DNA of 64,000 nucleotides from Salinispira pacifica. Its GTDB lineage: Bacteria; Spirochaetota; Spirochaetia; DSM-27196; Salinispiraceae. The stretch is from the NCBI RefSeq assembly GCF_000507245.1, contig NC_023035.1, positions 3,701,570-3,765,569 of the forward strand, given 5' to 3'. The notes beneath the pieces were generated by a model that was not told where the DNA came from, ran no database searches, and saw nothing but the letters and a program-made list of their open reading frames with translations. Positions 27,024-35,643 of this stretch are shown piece after piece (position 1 is the stretch's first letter; every line of letters begins with the position of its first letter). The position numbers and the translations under genes are program-made.

Positions 27024-27071
27024 GCTATCGCCTTCCTTCATCAAGAGAGTTACGAGAGCATGCCCCTCCCA

Positions 27072-27104
27072 GAACCGTACGTGCGCAACTAACGCATACG
27101 GCTC
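27072..27104 (-). ncRNA. Group II intron domain V hairpin
   Basis: The 33-base hairpin pairs GAGCCGTATGCG with the complementary CGTACGGTTC end and a small TTAG-containing loop. It carries the sequence typical of bacterial domain V, the catalytic core of intron splicing. Confidence 0.8.
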
Positions 27105-27110
27105 CCAGCA

Positions 27111-28418
27111 CTAAACATTCGACCATTGCCAGATGTCTTTGCAAATTTTCGGTCTTGGTATTAATTTCCATATCTTTTCAAATGTCTCCCAAATTATCTT
27201 GTGCTTCTGGCCTCTACGCCTTAGAACCTTATACAGTGTGTATCTGATGTAAGTGTAGAACTTGTACAGTCCTTTCAGATTTCCGTTGACCCCGTAGTAA
27301 TTGTAGTGCCCAACCAGTTTCCGGCTTAGTGCTCTGACAATTTTCATGACAGGTCGATGCATGTTCCATCTGATCCACTGTTTTGCGCTCTGGCGTTTAG
27401 CCTTCAGCTTCTTCTTGCTTGTCAGGTGCAGGACTGTGTACTTACCAGTCCTTGTACTGGCGTTCACGTGGGTGAATCCAAGAAAATCAAATGTCTCCTT
27501 GGTTCCTTTGTACCTTCCAAACGGAATGATCCTTGTCTTCTCTTCGGCCACCGTTAGCTTGAACTTTGCAAGCCTTTTCAGCATCACCTCGTAGAATCTT
27601 TTCGCATCATCCTCGTACTGGAATAATACCACATAATCATCGGCATATCGGTACAAGTATGTCTCACCCCTCAGATGCCTTTTTGCCACCTTCTCAAACC
27701 ACAAGTCGAGTACATAATGAAGATACACGTTAGCCAGCACCGGCGAAATAAGTCCTCCTTGCGGAGTCCCCTTGTCACTGTCGCTGACGTTCCCATTCTC
27801 CATGATCCCCGCCTTGAGAAATCTTACTACATAACGAATGAAATTCTTGTCCTGTATATCATTCTCCAGAAACTTCACCAGCCATTCATGGTCAACATTG
27901 TCAAAGAACCCTTTGATGTCGGCATCAAGAATATAATTTATCTTCTTCGTCATGATCGTCTGGTTTATTTCCCGTATCACATCATGACAATTCCGGTTCG
28001 GCCTGAACCCATAGGAACAGTCCAGAAACCTCGGTTCATATATCTCTGTCAGCACCTTCGCCATTATTCCTTGTACCAGTTTATCCTCATACGCCGGAAT
28101 TCCAAGCGGTCGTACCGTGCCATCCGTCTTGGGTATGTATGTTCTTCTCACCGCCTGCGGTCTGTAACTGAAGGATTTCATCCGTCCAAGCAATGCATCC
28201 ACATGCTCTTCCAGTCCGGACTCATAGCTCTCCTTCGTCGCTCCGTCTATGCCTGCGGCTTTTCCTCTGACCTGCGCCCGATGCTCTGCTTTCAGGTTCT
28301 CCCTGTTGACATAGTGCATGAGCGTCTGCATCTTCGCGTGACTCTCCGACAACCTCCTCAACTCCCCATAGCTGTTTTCCACTCTTTCAGAACCTCCAGT
28401 GTTCCTGGTGTTGGCCAC
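27111..28418 (-). CDS. ltrA: Group II intron reverse transcriptase/maturase
   Basis: A 435-residue intron-encoded protein. The reverse-transcriptase domain has GIDG near the N-terminus, RPLGIP (RT2), FDNVDHEWL (RT3), GTPQGGLISP (RT4) and the catalytic YADD (RT5). A maturase domain X follows (GHYNYYGVNGN). No HNH endonuclease domain or zinc-finger cysteines follow, so retrohoming would rely on target-primed or replication-fork priming. The frame is intact, so the intron may still be mobile. Confidence 0.95.
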   Translation of the reverse strand: MANTRNTGGSERVENSYGELRRLSESHAKMQTLMHYVNRENLKAEHRAQVRGKAAGIDGATKESYESGLEEHVDALLGRMKSFSYRPQAVRRTYIPKTDGTVRPLGIPAYEDKLVQGIMAKVLTEIYEPRFLDCSYGFRPNRNCHDVIREINQTIMTKKINYILDADIKGFFDNVDHEWLVKFLENDIQDKNFIRYVVRFLKAGIMENGNVSDSDKGTPQGGLISPVLANVYLHYVLDLWFEKVAKRHLRGETYLYRYADDYVVLFQYEDDAKRFYEVMLKRLAKFKLTVAEEKTRIIPFGRYKGTKETFDFLGFTHVNASTRTGKYTVLHLTSKKKLKAKRQSAKQWIRWNMHRPVMKIVRALSRKLVGHYNYYGVNGNLKGLYKFYTYIRYTLYKVLRRRGQKHKIIWETFEKIWKLIPRPKICKDIWQWSNV

Positions 28419-28943
28419 AAGAAATACGTTTAATGCCCAAACCCCTTCGCTCCACCGACTTTCACCGGTTTCATCACTACTATGAGTCTGTCCGACTGCT
28501 GATGCCCCATACAGGTTTCTTGACTCTTCGCCTTTACGTCCCCTCTTAGTCCAACGGACAGGACCTCAGCCCTCCCAGGTACGCTTGATCTACCTTGTGT
28601 GCTCGCCATGCTCTCAGACCCCGTTGGGTTCTCCGCACTCTCGCCTTTTCCGAGTGCTTCTTGCTGGTTGCTGTCACATGAAAAACATCACCACCCAATC
28701 CTTATACTAACGAGGCTCAATCACGTTCAACCTTTCGGCTTATGGCTCTCACACTCCTATGCCTACGCTTAAACCTCACCTCACGGCTTCGGCTCCAAGG
28801 CTAAGTACCGGCTGTTGGCTAAACTTTACCGGACAGGGTGTCTCACCCTGCTATATATCAAACGCCGAACTGGCGCACTCATGCACCCATTGTATTCCCA
28901 TTATTGTGAGAATTGTATGAGAATGTGCGCTGAAAATACATCA

Positions 28944-29090
28944 TTACTGCGTCGTGCAAAAACCAAATCCGTTGGCATCTCTGTGCCGGGGAGTAAGCAG
29001 ACCGATTTGATCGTAATACCTGAGCGTACGGACGCTCACCCCCGACAGCCGTGCCAACCGGGATACCCCTAAGAACTGATCAGTCTTCAT
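28944..29090 (-). pseudogene. MerR-family regulator remnant (HTH only)
   Basis: An ATG at 29090 opens a 48-codon frame whose translation, MKTDQFLGVSRLARLSGV then SVRTLRYYDQIGLLTP, is the winged helix-turn-helix start of a MerR regulator. It stops at TAA (28944) right after the wing, where a complete protein would continue for 70 or more residues with a coiled coil and effector domain. The intron's 5' end is 66 bases further on, and no rest of the gene lies on the far side of the intron. The remnant was probably cut by the intron's arrival or by a related deletion. The flanking 28879-29239 gap holds only this fragment and promoter-like sequence. Confidence 0.75.
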
Positions 29091-29239
29091 GGTTACTATG
29101 CTAATGGATTACGTTGCGTAAGGGTCAAGAAGAATCGGTATTTTTTATGGTGATAATATGCTATTCCTGCCCGGCGGGAATCGGTTGAGCCCAATATTAG
29201 AGACACACAGGATCATTCAAACGGTGTATCAGACGCAGC

Positions 29240-30133
29240 TCAGGCTTCCAGCTTGATTTCACCGGTTTCCCGGCGGCTTGCATACATCAATCCTCCCACC
29301 GCCAGGGCTCCGCCGCCGATCTGCACCCAGTTCACACCTTCTCCCAGCACAATCCAGCCCACAATTACGGTGACCACCGGTATGCCATTAATAAATATGG
29401 AAGCCTTGGGAGCAGAAATCCGGCTCAGGGCGTAATTGTAGGATAGAAAGGCCGCAAAGGTTGCGCCCAGAACCAGAAAGCCGAAGGCAAAGAGGATTTC
29501 CCATTGAACCGCCGTATGCATGAGAGCATCGCCCTGGACAATAAATCCCGGCAGAAAAAAGAAGGTTGCAAAAAACATCTGATACCCTGTGGTCTGCAGG
29601 GGAGTAAGATCTCTGGATATTCTTCTTGAAAGCAGCATATATGCGGCTCCGGACAGCACCGCCAATAGAATAAAGAGGTTTCCTTCCAGGGAGGCATCCT
29701 GGGTTCCTGCATTCCGGTCAAAGAGAGTTATGATTCCAATCCCGCTTATGGATAACAACGTACCGATCCACCCCCGCCGGCTCAGCCGTTCATTCAGGAA
29801 AAACGCCGATGCAAGGGCCACCACCGCAGGGATCGCCGCAATTATTATGGCGGAGCTGGCGGCACTGGTACGTTCCAGCCCCAACGATTCAAACAGGAAA
29901 TAGAGCCCCGGCTGGAAAACCGAGAGAAGCATCAGCCTGGGGATGACCCGCCGGGGAATGGCAAGCCGCCGCTTCCAAAGCAGAGCTGCCAGAAATACCA
30001 GAGAGGCGCCGGCAAAGCGGAGAAACATATAGGCCCAGGTGGGCCAGACTTCCAGTACAAGTTTGGTTGCTACAAATGAAGATCCCCAGAACAGAGTGGT
30101 GACCATAAGCGCAGTTAATGTGAGAAGATTCAC
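29240..30133 (-). CDS. EamA/DMT-family transporter
   Basis: A 297-residue, ten-helix protein with two EamA repeats. It has TTLFWGSSFVATK in helix 1, ERTSAASSAIIIAAIPAVVAL in helices 3-4 and a matching second half. The start is GTG with GGAG upstream. It is the second DMT transporter in the window; the substrate is unknown. It follows the ArsC-like gene with a 45-base gap on the same strand. Confidence 0.85.
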   Translation of the reverse strand: MNLLTLTALMVTTLFWGSSFVATKLVLEVWPTWAYMFLRFAGASLVFLAALLWKRRLAIPRRVIPRLMLLSVFQPGLYFLFESLGLERTSAASSAIIIAAIPAVVALASAFFLNERLSRRGWIGTLLSISGIGIITLFDRNAGTQDASLEGNLFILLAVLSGAAYMLLSRRISRDLTPLQTTGYQMFFATFFFLPGFIVQGDALMHTAVQWEILFAFGFLVLGATFAAFLSYNYALSRISAPKASIFINGIPVVTVIVGWIVLGEGVNWVQIGGGALAVGGLMYASRRETGEIKLEA

Positions 30134-30178
30134 TGTGTTTCTCCGTATTCGATGATATGTACCGCAGAGAATCTGCAG

Positions 30179-30520
30179 TTACGTATTTTCCACCCAGTTT
30201 TTCCATACATCATCCGCCACCCCCACCGTCACGTTTGAACCGTTTCGTACGATGGGCATTTTAAGCAGCAGAGGTTCTTCCAGAATTTCTTCCCTGGCAT
30301 CGAATTCCATGTATGCCAGACCTTTCCGGGTGTAGGATTTGCTCTGGGTATCCAGAATGTCTTCCGCCGGATATTTCGCCAGTACGGCATCCAGCTCCCG
30401 GGGACTGATTCCCTTCTCATTCAACAGCCGGATCTGGTACGGGATTCCCCGTTCCTTGAACCAACGTTCAGCTTTTTGCGTATTTCGATTTTTTCTGGTT
30501 CCCATTATCTGTATATTCAT
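30179..30520 (-). CDS. ArsC/Spx-like thioredoxin-fold protein lacking the catalytic Cys
   Basis: A 113-residue protein of the arsenate-reductase-like (YffB/Spx) family. It has the N-terminal beta strand, the KAERWFKERGIPYQIRLL helix-strand, a SPRELDAVLAKY helix and the C-terminal VTVGVADDVWKNW. Where ArsC/YffB proteins have a cysteine near position 10-12 (KNCDT-type), this one reads GTRKNRNTQKA, with no cysteine anywhere in the protein. It is therefore unlikely to be an arsenate reductase; a regulatory or glutathione-independent role is possible. AAGGA precedes the ATG. Confidence 0.75.
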   Translation of the reverse strand: MNIQIMGTRKNRNTQKAERWFKERGIPYQIRLLNEKGISPRELDAVLAKYPAEDILDTQSKSYTRKGLAYMEFDAREEILEEPLLLKMPIVRNGSNVTVGVADDVWKNWVENT

Positions 30521-30551
30521 GACATCCTTAACGTATCAAGGAGAAGAGAAA

Positions 30552-31748
30552 ATGTTAATAACCGGACAATTCAATGACAGTCTTCCCCCGATTATGGATG
30601 GTGTGGCCATTACCGCAGCGAATTATGCATATTGGTTAAACAAAAAACACGGCCCCAGTTTTGCAGTAGGACCAAAGGTTCCCGATTACACGGATGACCA
30701 GGAGAACATTCTCCGTTTTATGTCTCTTCCTCTGCAGCGTTCCGGTCCCTACCGTCTGGGCATACCGAGAATCGACAGAAGCTTCAATAAAATCATCGAT
30801 GAAATTCCGTTTGACCTCGTCCACGCCCACTGCCCGTTCGTAAGCGGCAACTACGCATATAACCTGGCCAGCACCAGAAAAATTCCCATGGTTGCCACCT
30901 TCCACTCAAAATACCGGGACGATTTTGCCAGCATTATGAAGCTGGATGTAACAGTTGATCAGGCGGTCGAGATGGTGGTGCGATTCTATGAAAAAGCCGA
31001 TGCTGTGTGGGTTCCCAACGAAGGAATTATCGAGACTTTCAGGGAGTACGGTTTTAAGGGTGATATTGATGTAATTCCCAACGGCAGCGACATCGGGGTC
31101 ACCGGTGAAGAGGAGCGAAGAAATCTGGCTTCAGCGGGACGGGAACGGCTCAACATCGGGAATAATGACCCGGTGCTTCTCTATGTCGGGCAGCACCGTT
31201 GGGTGAAAAACCTGAAAATGCTGCTCCAATCCCTGAATATGCTGAAAGAGTCGGGCACAGCATTCAATATGCGTTTCGTGGGTTCGGGCAGTGAAGCCGG
31301 GGAAATGAAACATATGGTGAAAAAGTCGGGACTGTCGCAGCATGTCGAATTTATGGGACCGATATATGAACGGGATGCCCTCCGTGAAGCGTATGCCGCT
31401 GCAGATCTTTTTGTGTTTCCATCCATGTACGACAATGCATCCCTTGCGACCAGGGAGGCAGCAGGTCTGAAAGTTCCTACCCTGTTCTGCACAGGTGCTA
31501 CCACCGCCAAAGGTATAGAAGACGGAAAATCAGGTTTTCTGGCGGACAATGAGACACAGAAATTCGGTGAGAAGCTGAAGTCTATTCTTGATCAGCCGGA
31601 TCTTCTCAGAACAACCGGGGAGGGGGCTCACAGCTTTCTTTATATGCCCTGGGAAAAAGTAGCCGATATTGTGAACGAAAAATACGAGGAGATTGTGGGC
31701 CGGTTCAAAACCGAAAAGCTGAAACACATTGTTGCCCGAAACCGGTAA
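30552..31748 (+). CDS. GT4-family glycosyltransferase, lipid-type
   Basis: A 398-residue GT-B glycosyltransferase. The N-terminal half has FNDSLPPIMDGVAITAAN, the family's membrane-acceptor region, and HAHCPFVSG. The C-terminal half has VGQHRWVKNL and VGSGSE. The usual E-x7-E nucleotide-sugar motif appears as D-x7-E (DNASLATRE). The layout resembles diacylglycerol or sulfoquinovosyl glycosyltransferases. The ATG at 30552 has AAGGAGAAG upstream; the longer open frame to 30339 is antisense to the ArsC-like gene. Confidence 0.85.
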   Translation: MLITGQFNDSLPPIMDGVAITAANYAYWLNKKHGPSFAVGPKVPDYTDDQENILRFMSLPLQRSGPYRLGIPRIDRSFNKIIDEIPFDLVHAHCPFVSGNYAYNLASTRKIPMVATFHSKYRDDFASIMKLDVTVDQAVEMVVRFYEKADAVWVPNEGIIETFREYGFKGDIDVIPNGSDIGVTGEEERRNLASAGRERLNIGNNDPVLLYVGQHRWVKNLKMLLQSLNMLKESGTAFNMRFVGSGSEAGEMKHMVKKSGLSQHVEFMGPIYERDALREAYAAADLFVFPSMYDNASLATREAAGLKVPTLFCTGATTAKGIEDGKSGFLADNETQKFGEKLKSILDQPDLLRTTGEGAHSFLYMPWEKVADIVNEKYEEIVGRFKTEKLKHIVARNR

Positions 31749-31822
31749 CCCGTCCTCCCGGAAGGGGTCGGAATCATACTGCCCCGAAGGATGTGAATGT
31801 GCTTGAAGAATGGTAGGGATGT

Positions 31823-32509
31823 TCAGCCTGAGGGGATTTTCCGTATCACCTCAGGATATCTTTCCAGGGCCGAATTTCCCGCAGCTGAGAGACGGTACAC
31901 CCCTCTTTCAACTCTCTCAAACCAGCCGTACACGTTCTGGGAAAGCACCCTGCCGGTTTTTGCCGGTAACCCGGCTTTCTGCAGCTGCGCCGGAGATGCG
32001 CTTTCCCGGTTTTTCAATTCCACGGCAATCCGGATGCTCAGTTGTTTGAATGCGGTTATTTTCTCAACCTTTGCAGCCTCGCCGGCCTTGTTGAATTCGG
32101 CATATCTTCCGTTGATTTCCCGTATAATATTCCGTTTTCGTGAGGGTATGTTGAACAGCCGGGGATCCTGTGGATGGAGAGCTACTTCCACCCTGGTTTT
32201 GGTTTTCATCAACCGGACAAATATCAGGCCAATCCCCAGGCGGCGCAGAAGTTTTTTGATTCCGGTAAAATTGGCTGGGTATGAGCGTCCGCTGGTCAGG
32301 GGGACCGCCACATATACGCTGTCATTCAGTTCCTGACGGTTTACGGCCTGAAGAACAAGCTGAAGACTCATTCTGACCTTGATCTCTACGATGAGCATCT
32401 CCTCACCCCGGGTGGCTACCAGGTCACAGTTTTTCACTTCGCTGTACACCTGGTACCCCTGTCCGCTGAGATATTTTTTCAAAGGATTGAACAGATCACT
32501 TTCCTTCAT
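31823..32509 (-). CDS. DUF2161-like PD-(D/E)XK nuclease-fold protein
   Basis: A 228-residue protein. The N-terminal part has the PD-(D/E)XK pattern: CDLVATRG, then EMLIVEIKVRMS with the E-x-K pair. It is followed by LQAVNRQ and a winged-helix-like C-terminal half that ends VERGVYRLSAAGNSALERYP. This matches DUF2161, a family of uncharacterised nuclease-like proteins. The ATG at 32509 is preceded by GGAGG ten bases upstream. The open frame extends to 32857, but that part is antisense to the AKR gene and is discarded. Function is unknown. Confidence 0.72.
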   Translation of the reverse strand: MKESDLFNPLKKYLSGQGYQVYSEVKNCDLVATRGEEMLIVEIKVRMSLQLVLQAVNRQELNDSVYVAVPLTSGRSYPANFTGIKKLLRRLGIGLIFVRLMKTKTRVEVALHPQDPRLFNIPSRKRNIIREINGRYAEFNKAGEAAKVEKITAFKQLSIRIAVELKNRESASPAQLQKAGLPAKTGRVLSQNVYGWFERVERGVYRLSAAGNSALERYPEVIRKIPSG

Positions 32510-32563
32510 AAAAACTTGTCCTCCGGCCCTGCACATTGTAGCATACAGAAAAGAGGAGCGAAC

Positions 32564-33517
32564 ATGGAATACAGAAGAGTCGGCAACAGCGGACTGAAGG
32601 TCAGTGAAATTGCCTACGGATCCTGGCTCACATTCGCAAACCAGGTTGAACTGGAACATGCCCAGGAAATTATTCGGAAGGCGTTTGAGCTGGGGGTGAA
32701 CTATATCGACACAGCGGATGTGTACGCCCGGGGTGAAGCGGAGAAACTTCTGGGTCAGATTCTGCCCAAATACAACCGCCGCCACTATGTGATTGCCACC
32801 AAAGCGTTCTGGCCCATGAGCGATCACCCCACCGACCGGGGGTTGAGCAGAAAACACATTACAGATTCAATTCAGGGCAGCCTCGACCGCTTGAAGCTCA
32901 AGTATGTGGATATTTTTTACTGCCACCGTTTTGATGAAGAGACTCCGCTCATGGAAACCCTGGAAGCTATTGAAGATTCAATCCGTCAGGGTAAAATTTT
33001 GTACTGGGGCACCAGCGAATGGAAGGCGGAACAAATCAGGGCGGCGGTCAATATCTGCCGGGAGCGGGGCTGGCACCTTCCTGTGATCAATCAGCCCATC
33101 TACAACCTTCTGAATCGCAATCTTGAAATTGATATTCTCCCCACAACCGTGGAGCTGGGAATGGGCACTGCGAATTTTTCCCCTCTGGCACAGGGACTGC
33201 TCACCGGAAAATATTCCAAAGGAAAGGTTCCTCCGGGAAGCAGAGGCTCCAATGAGAACTTGAATATGTTCATGAAAGACCAATTGGAGGATGAAAACCT
33301 CCTGAAAAAAATTGACGGTCTGGGAGAAGTGGCAGACAGATATGATATGAACATCGCTCAGCTTTCACTGGCGTGGATACTTCAGCAGCCGGGGATCAGC
33401 TCGGTGATCACCGGAGCCTCAAGCGTTCAGCAGCTGGAAGATAACGTGAAAGCCAGCGGGGTTAACATTTCAGAAACGGATATGAAAGCAATAGATGCGC
33501 TCTTTCCCCGTTCATGA
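32564..33517 (+). CDS. Aldo/keto reductase
   Basis: A 317-residue TIM-barrel aldo/keto reductase of the Kv-beta/YghZ type. It starts MEYRRVGNSGLKVSEIAYG. The catalytic Asp-Tyr pair is in NYIDTADVYARGEAE, and the catalytic Lys and His follow in IATKAFWP and FYCHRFD. The NADPH-binding C-terminus is VITGASSVQQLEDNV. AAGAGGAG precedes the ATG at 32564. The stop overlaps the next gene's start (ATGA), so it is coupled to the VTT-domain protein. Confidence 0.92.
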   Translation: MEYRRVGNSGLKVSEIAYGSWLTFANQVELEHAQEIIRKAFELGVNYIDTADVYARGEAEKLLGQILPKYNRRHYVIATKAFWPMSDHPTDRGLSRKHITDSIQGSLDRLKLKYVDIFYCHRFDEETPLMETLEAIEDSIRQGKILYWGTSEWKAEQIRAAVNICRERGWHLPVINQPIYNLLNRNLEIDILPTTVELGMGTANFSPLAQGLLTGKYSKGKVPPGSRGSNENLNMFMKDQLEDENLLKKIDGLGEVADRYDMNIAQLSLAWILQQPGISSVITGASSVQQLEDNVKASGVNISETDMKAIDALFPRS

Positions 33518-34131
33518 ACCATTATGAGGTAACGGGGCCAGACGAAATGAAATCAGATAATAAATCCCTGAATAAGAACAAAAGCCTGCGGCGGGTTCTG
33601 TTGGAAACCGCTGCATTTTTCACCCTGGTGTTTATGGTGTATATTCTGCTCTGGATTTTTTTTCAGGAAGAGCTTCAAAAATTAAGCCTGTGGAGCATAG
33701 AACACCTTGGGCTGGCCGGGGTGGCGGTGTTTGTATATGCAGTTGATACGTTCATCGTTCCGGCAACTGCAGATCTTGTTTTTCCCCTGACCACAACCTG
33801 GCCGCCGGTTCCCCTGCTTCTCACAATGAGCGCAGCATCCATTCTGGGCGGCATGAGCGGCTTCTTCCTGGCCAGGGCGCTTTCCCACATATCCTGGATC
33901 CAGGATGCCGTCTCCTATTACCGGGAACATGGTGAACGGCTCATTCGCCGGTACGGGCTTTGGGCCATTGTACTGGCAGGTCTTACCCCCCTTCCGTATT
34001 CCACAATCAGCTGGATCGGGGGCATGTTGAAATTACCTGCGGCGGGCTACCTGCTGGCATCCCTGAGCCGCATTCCCCGCTTTTTTCTCTACTATGCAAT
34101 TATTGAGAGCGGCAGGCTTCTCATCTCCTGA
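33514..34131 (+). CDS. VTT (DedA/TVP38-type) membrane protein
   Basis: A 205-residue protein with four or five helices. It has a charged N-terminus, a long hydrophobic helix (33-53), the FIVPATADLVFPL re-entrant segment, GGMSGFFLARALSH and the GLTPLPYSTISWIGGMLK region typical of VTT-domain proteins. The family is linked to lipid scrambling and undecaprenyl-phosphate recycling. Its four-base overlap with the AKR gene suggests translational coupling. It is nearly adjacent, in convergent orientation, to the secreted protein gene at 34134. Confidence 0.82.
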   Translation: MNHYEVTGPDEMKSDNKSLNKNKSLRRVLLETAAFFTLVFMVYILLWIFFQEELQKLSLWSIEHLGLAGVAVFVYAVDTFIVPATADLVFPLTTTWPPVPLLLTMSAASILGGMSGFFLARALSHISWIQDAVSYYREHGERLIRRYGLWAIVLAGLTPLPYSTISWIGGMLKLPAAGYLLASLSRIPRFFLYYAIIESGRLLIS

Positions 34132-34133
34132 TC

Positions 34134-34838
34134 TCAGAAGTGCTGGTACTCCTGCACTTCCTTGGTATCTATGATCACCCGAAGGGAGGTAAATATCCGT
34201 CCGCCGTCGGCAAAACTTCTGGGCACGTTCCTCAGGGCTATGCGCCCCCGGATCTCCCGGGGTTTATTGGGAATTACCTGCCGGTAATAATTCCGGATCG
34301 CCTGCTTCACCGCCTCATCAAATGATTCCATACGGCTCTGCATATCGGTTCTGTCGGGTAATTCCGCCTGACCGACCATATCCGGCAGCCTGCTTGAGCG
34401 CCAGGCCTTCAGCCGTGACCGCTCGTAGTCTTTGGGAAAGTACCGGAAAGAGAGTTCTATTTTTTGATCCTCCTCGTAATACCCCAGATATTCCAGGTCG
34501 TCATCTCCCCACGGAATCTGATGTACCGGTTCAATGGTGAAAATCTCCGATACCTCACGGACCTGGTCCGAGGGGCGGTAGATGAACTGATATCCGTATA
34601 TGATTCCGGAAAACCATTGCCGGCTCAGCTCAAGAAGATCTCTGATATATTCCCGGTCATCGGTGGGTGCGAGAATCTGTTCTGTGATAGGTACGTCATA
34701 GGAGTTTGCATGACTTCTGTTGATCCAGAAGACGGCCTGAAGCTGGGAAAAATCAGGATATACGGCTTCCTGGGAGAAGGAAACTCCCGGCAGGAGAGTC
34801 ATCCAGATCATACTCAGGGCGAGGAATTTTTTTACCAT
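34134..34838 (-). CDS. Secreted protein of unknown function
   Basis: A 234-residue protein with a signal peptide (MVKKFLALSMIWMTLLPGVS then FSQEA, cleaved after about residue 22). The mature part is rich in Tyr, Trp, Asp and Arg with no known motif; strands such as YGYQFIYRPSD and EDQKIELSFRYFP suggest a beta-rich fold. The open frame continues to 34889, but the signal peptide begins at the ATG at 34838. It lies 94 bases downstream of the rhomboid gene's opposite end on the same strand and may be a secreted partner, though no evidence shows this. Not recognised as a known family. Confidence 0.65.
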   Translation of the reverse strand: MVKKFLALSMIWMTLLPGVSFSQEAVYPDFSQLQAVFWINRSHANSYDVPITEQILAPTDDREYIRDLLELSRQWFSGIIYGYQFIYRPSDQVREVSEIFTIEPVHQIPWGDDDLEYLGYYEEDQKIELSFRYFPKDYERSRLKAWRSSRLPDMVGQAELPDRTDMQSRMESFDEAVKQAIRNYYRQVIPNKPREIRGRIALRNVPRSFADGGRIFTSLRVIIDTKEVQEYQHF

Positions 34839-34932
34839 GGCAGTTTCTGCTCCTCTTAACCATATCGGCATTGCCGTCGGGGATCTCAAGGAGCATGAAA
34901 TACAATTCAGATTGCGGCGGCACAGCTGAAGA

Positions 34933-35568
34933 TCAGCCCTTCAACCCCCAGGCCTCCAGGGGATTTCTGCCGATGCGGATCAAAAAATAGAGAAAGGCGA
35001 ATACAAAACCGCCCAAATGTGTCATGTGGGCTACAGAGCTGTTCATTCCTCCGAACTGATTGATGAGGGCAATCCCCGCATACACCAGAACCAGAGTAAC
35101 CGAGCGCATGGGAATAATCCCCATAATGAAAATCCGCGCATTGGGGTAATAGGTTGCAAAAGCCAGCATCACCGCATACAGGGCTCCGCTGGCACCCATC
35201 AGGGCGACAACCTGTATCCCGGAGAGAATATAAATACCATAGGAGAGCAGCCCGGCCAGAAAACCGGTTACCAGATAAAACATGATAAATTCCCAGCTTC
35301 CCATTTCATGTTCAACCTGGGTTCCGAAAATAAAGAGGCCGATCATGTTAAACAGGATGTGGTTGAAATTCGCGTGAACGAACATGTAAGTAAGAAAGCT
35401 CCACAGGTAGCCCCGGTTCACCAGCGCTGGAACCATGGAAAGAGTGATCTGAACATCTCTGCTGAAACTGGTGATCAGGAAAAAAACCAGATTCAGCACT
35501 ATAATGTACAGTGTGGCGTTAAAATGTGTGTACGGCAGAGGTCTGCGCAGTATATTTTTACGTGTCAT
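34933..35568 (-). CDS. Rhomboid-family intramembrane serine protease
   Basis: A 211-residue, six-helix rhomboid. The catalytic dyad is S127 in GASGA (helix 4) and H184 in THLGGF (helix 6). The HANFNHILFNM segment in helix 2 carries the oxyanion-supporting Asn. It cleaves single-span membrane proteins within the bilayer. GGAG six bases upstream of the ATG supports the start. It lies 94 bases upstream of the secreted-protein gene on the same strand. Confidence 0.92.
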   Translation of the reverse strand: MTRKNILRRPLPYTHFNATLYIIVLNLVFFLITSFSRDVQITLSMVPALVNRGYLWSFLTYMFVHANFNHILFNMIGLFIFGTQVEHEMGSWEFIMFYLVTGFLAGLLSYGIYILSGIQVVALMGASGALYAVMLAFATYYPNARIFIMGIIPMRSVTLVLVYAGIALINQFGGMNSSVAHMTHLGGFVFAFLYFLIRIGRNPLEAWGLKG

Positions 35569-35643
35569 GTGTACTCCGTTTCTGTTGCTGCTAAGGTACC
35601 CAGCAGAAGGTCATTGGTCAACGATTTCAGAAAAGGTAAGTGA

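Larger units (their letters stand above)
27045..28878 (-). mobile_element. Group II intron with reverse transcriptase/maturase
   Basis: On the minus strand the element begins with GTGCGCC, matching the GUGYG 5' end of group II introns, at 28878. About 460 bases of non-coding RNA scaffold (domains I-III, 28419-28878) precede the reverse-transcriptase frame, and a domain V hairpin follows it at 27072-27104. A possible domain VI pairs GGGAG with CTCTC around an unpaired A. The exact 3' splice site was not resolved and is placed near 27045 by the GDPD ribosome-binding site. The stretch between 28419 and 28878 has no other gene. Confidence 0.85.

Noticed and set aside
27675-28433. 252-codon open frame opposite the reverse transcriptase
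   Set aside because: It is antisense to the intron's RT, whose motifs are unmistakable.
28815-29072. 85-codon plus-strand frame across the intron's 5' end
   Set aside because: It runs across the intron boundary and antisense to the MerR fragment, with no family match.
32510-32857. N-terminal extension of the DUF2161-like protein
   Set aside because: It overlaps the AKR gene antisense; the nuclease-like fold starts at the ATG at 32509 with GGAGG upstream.
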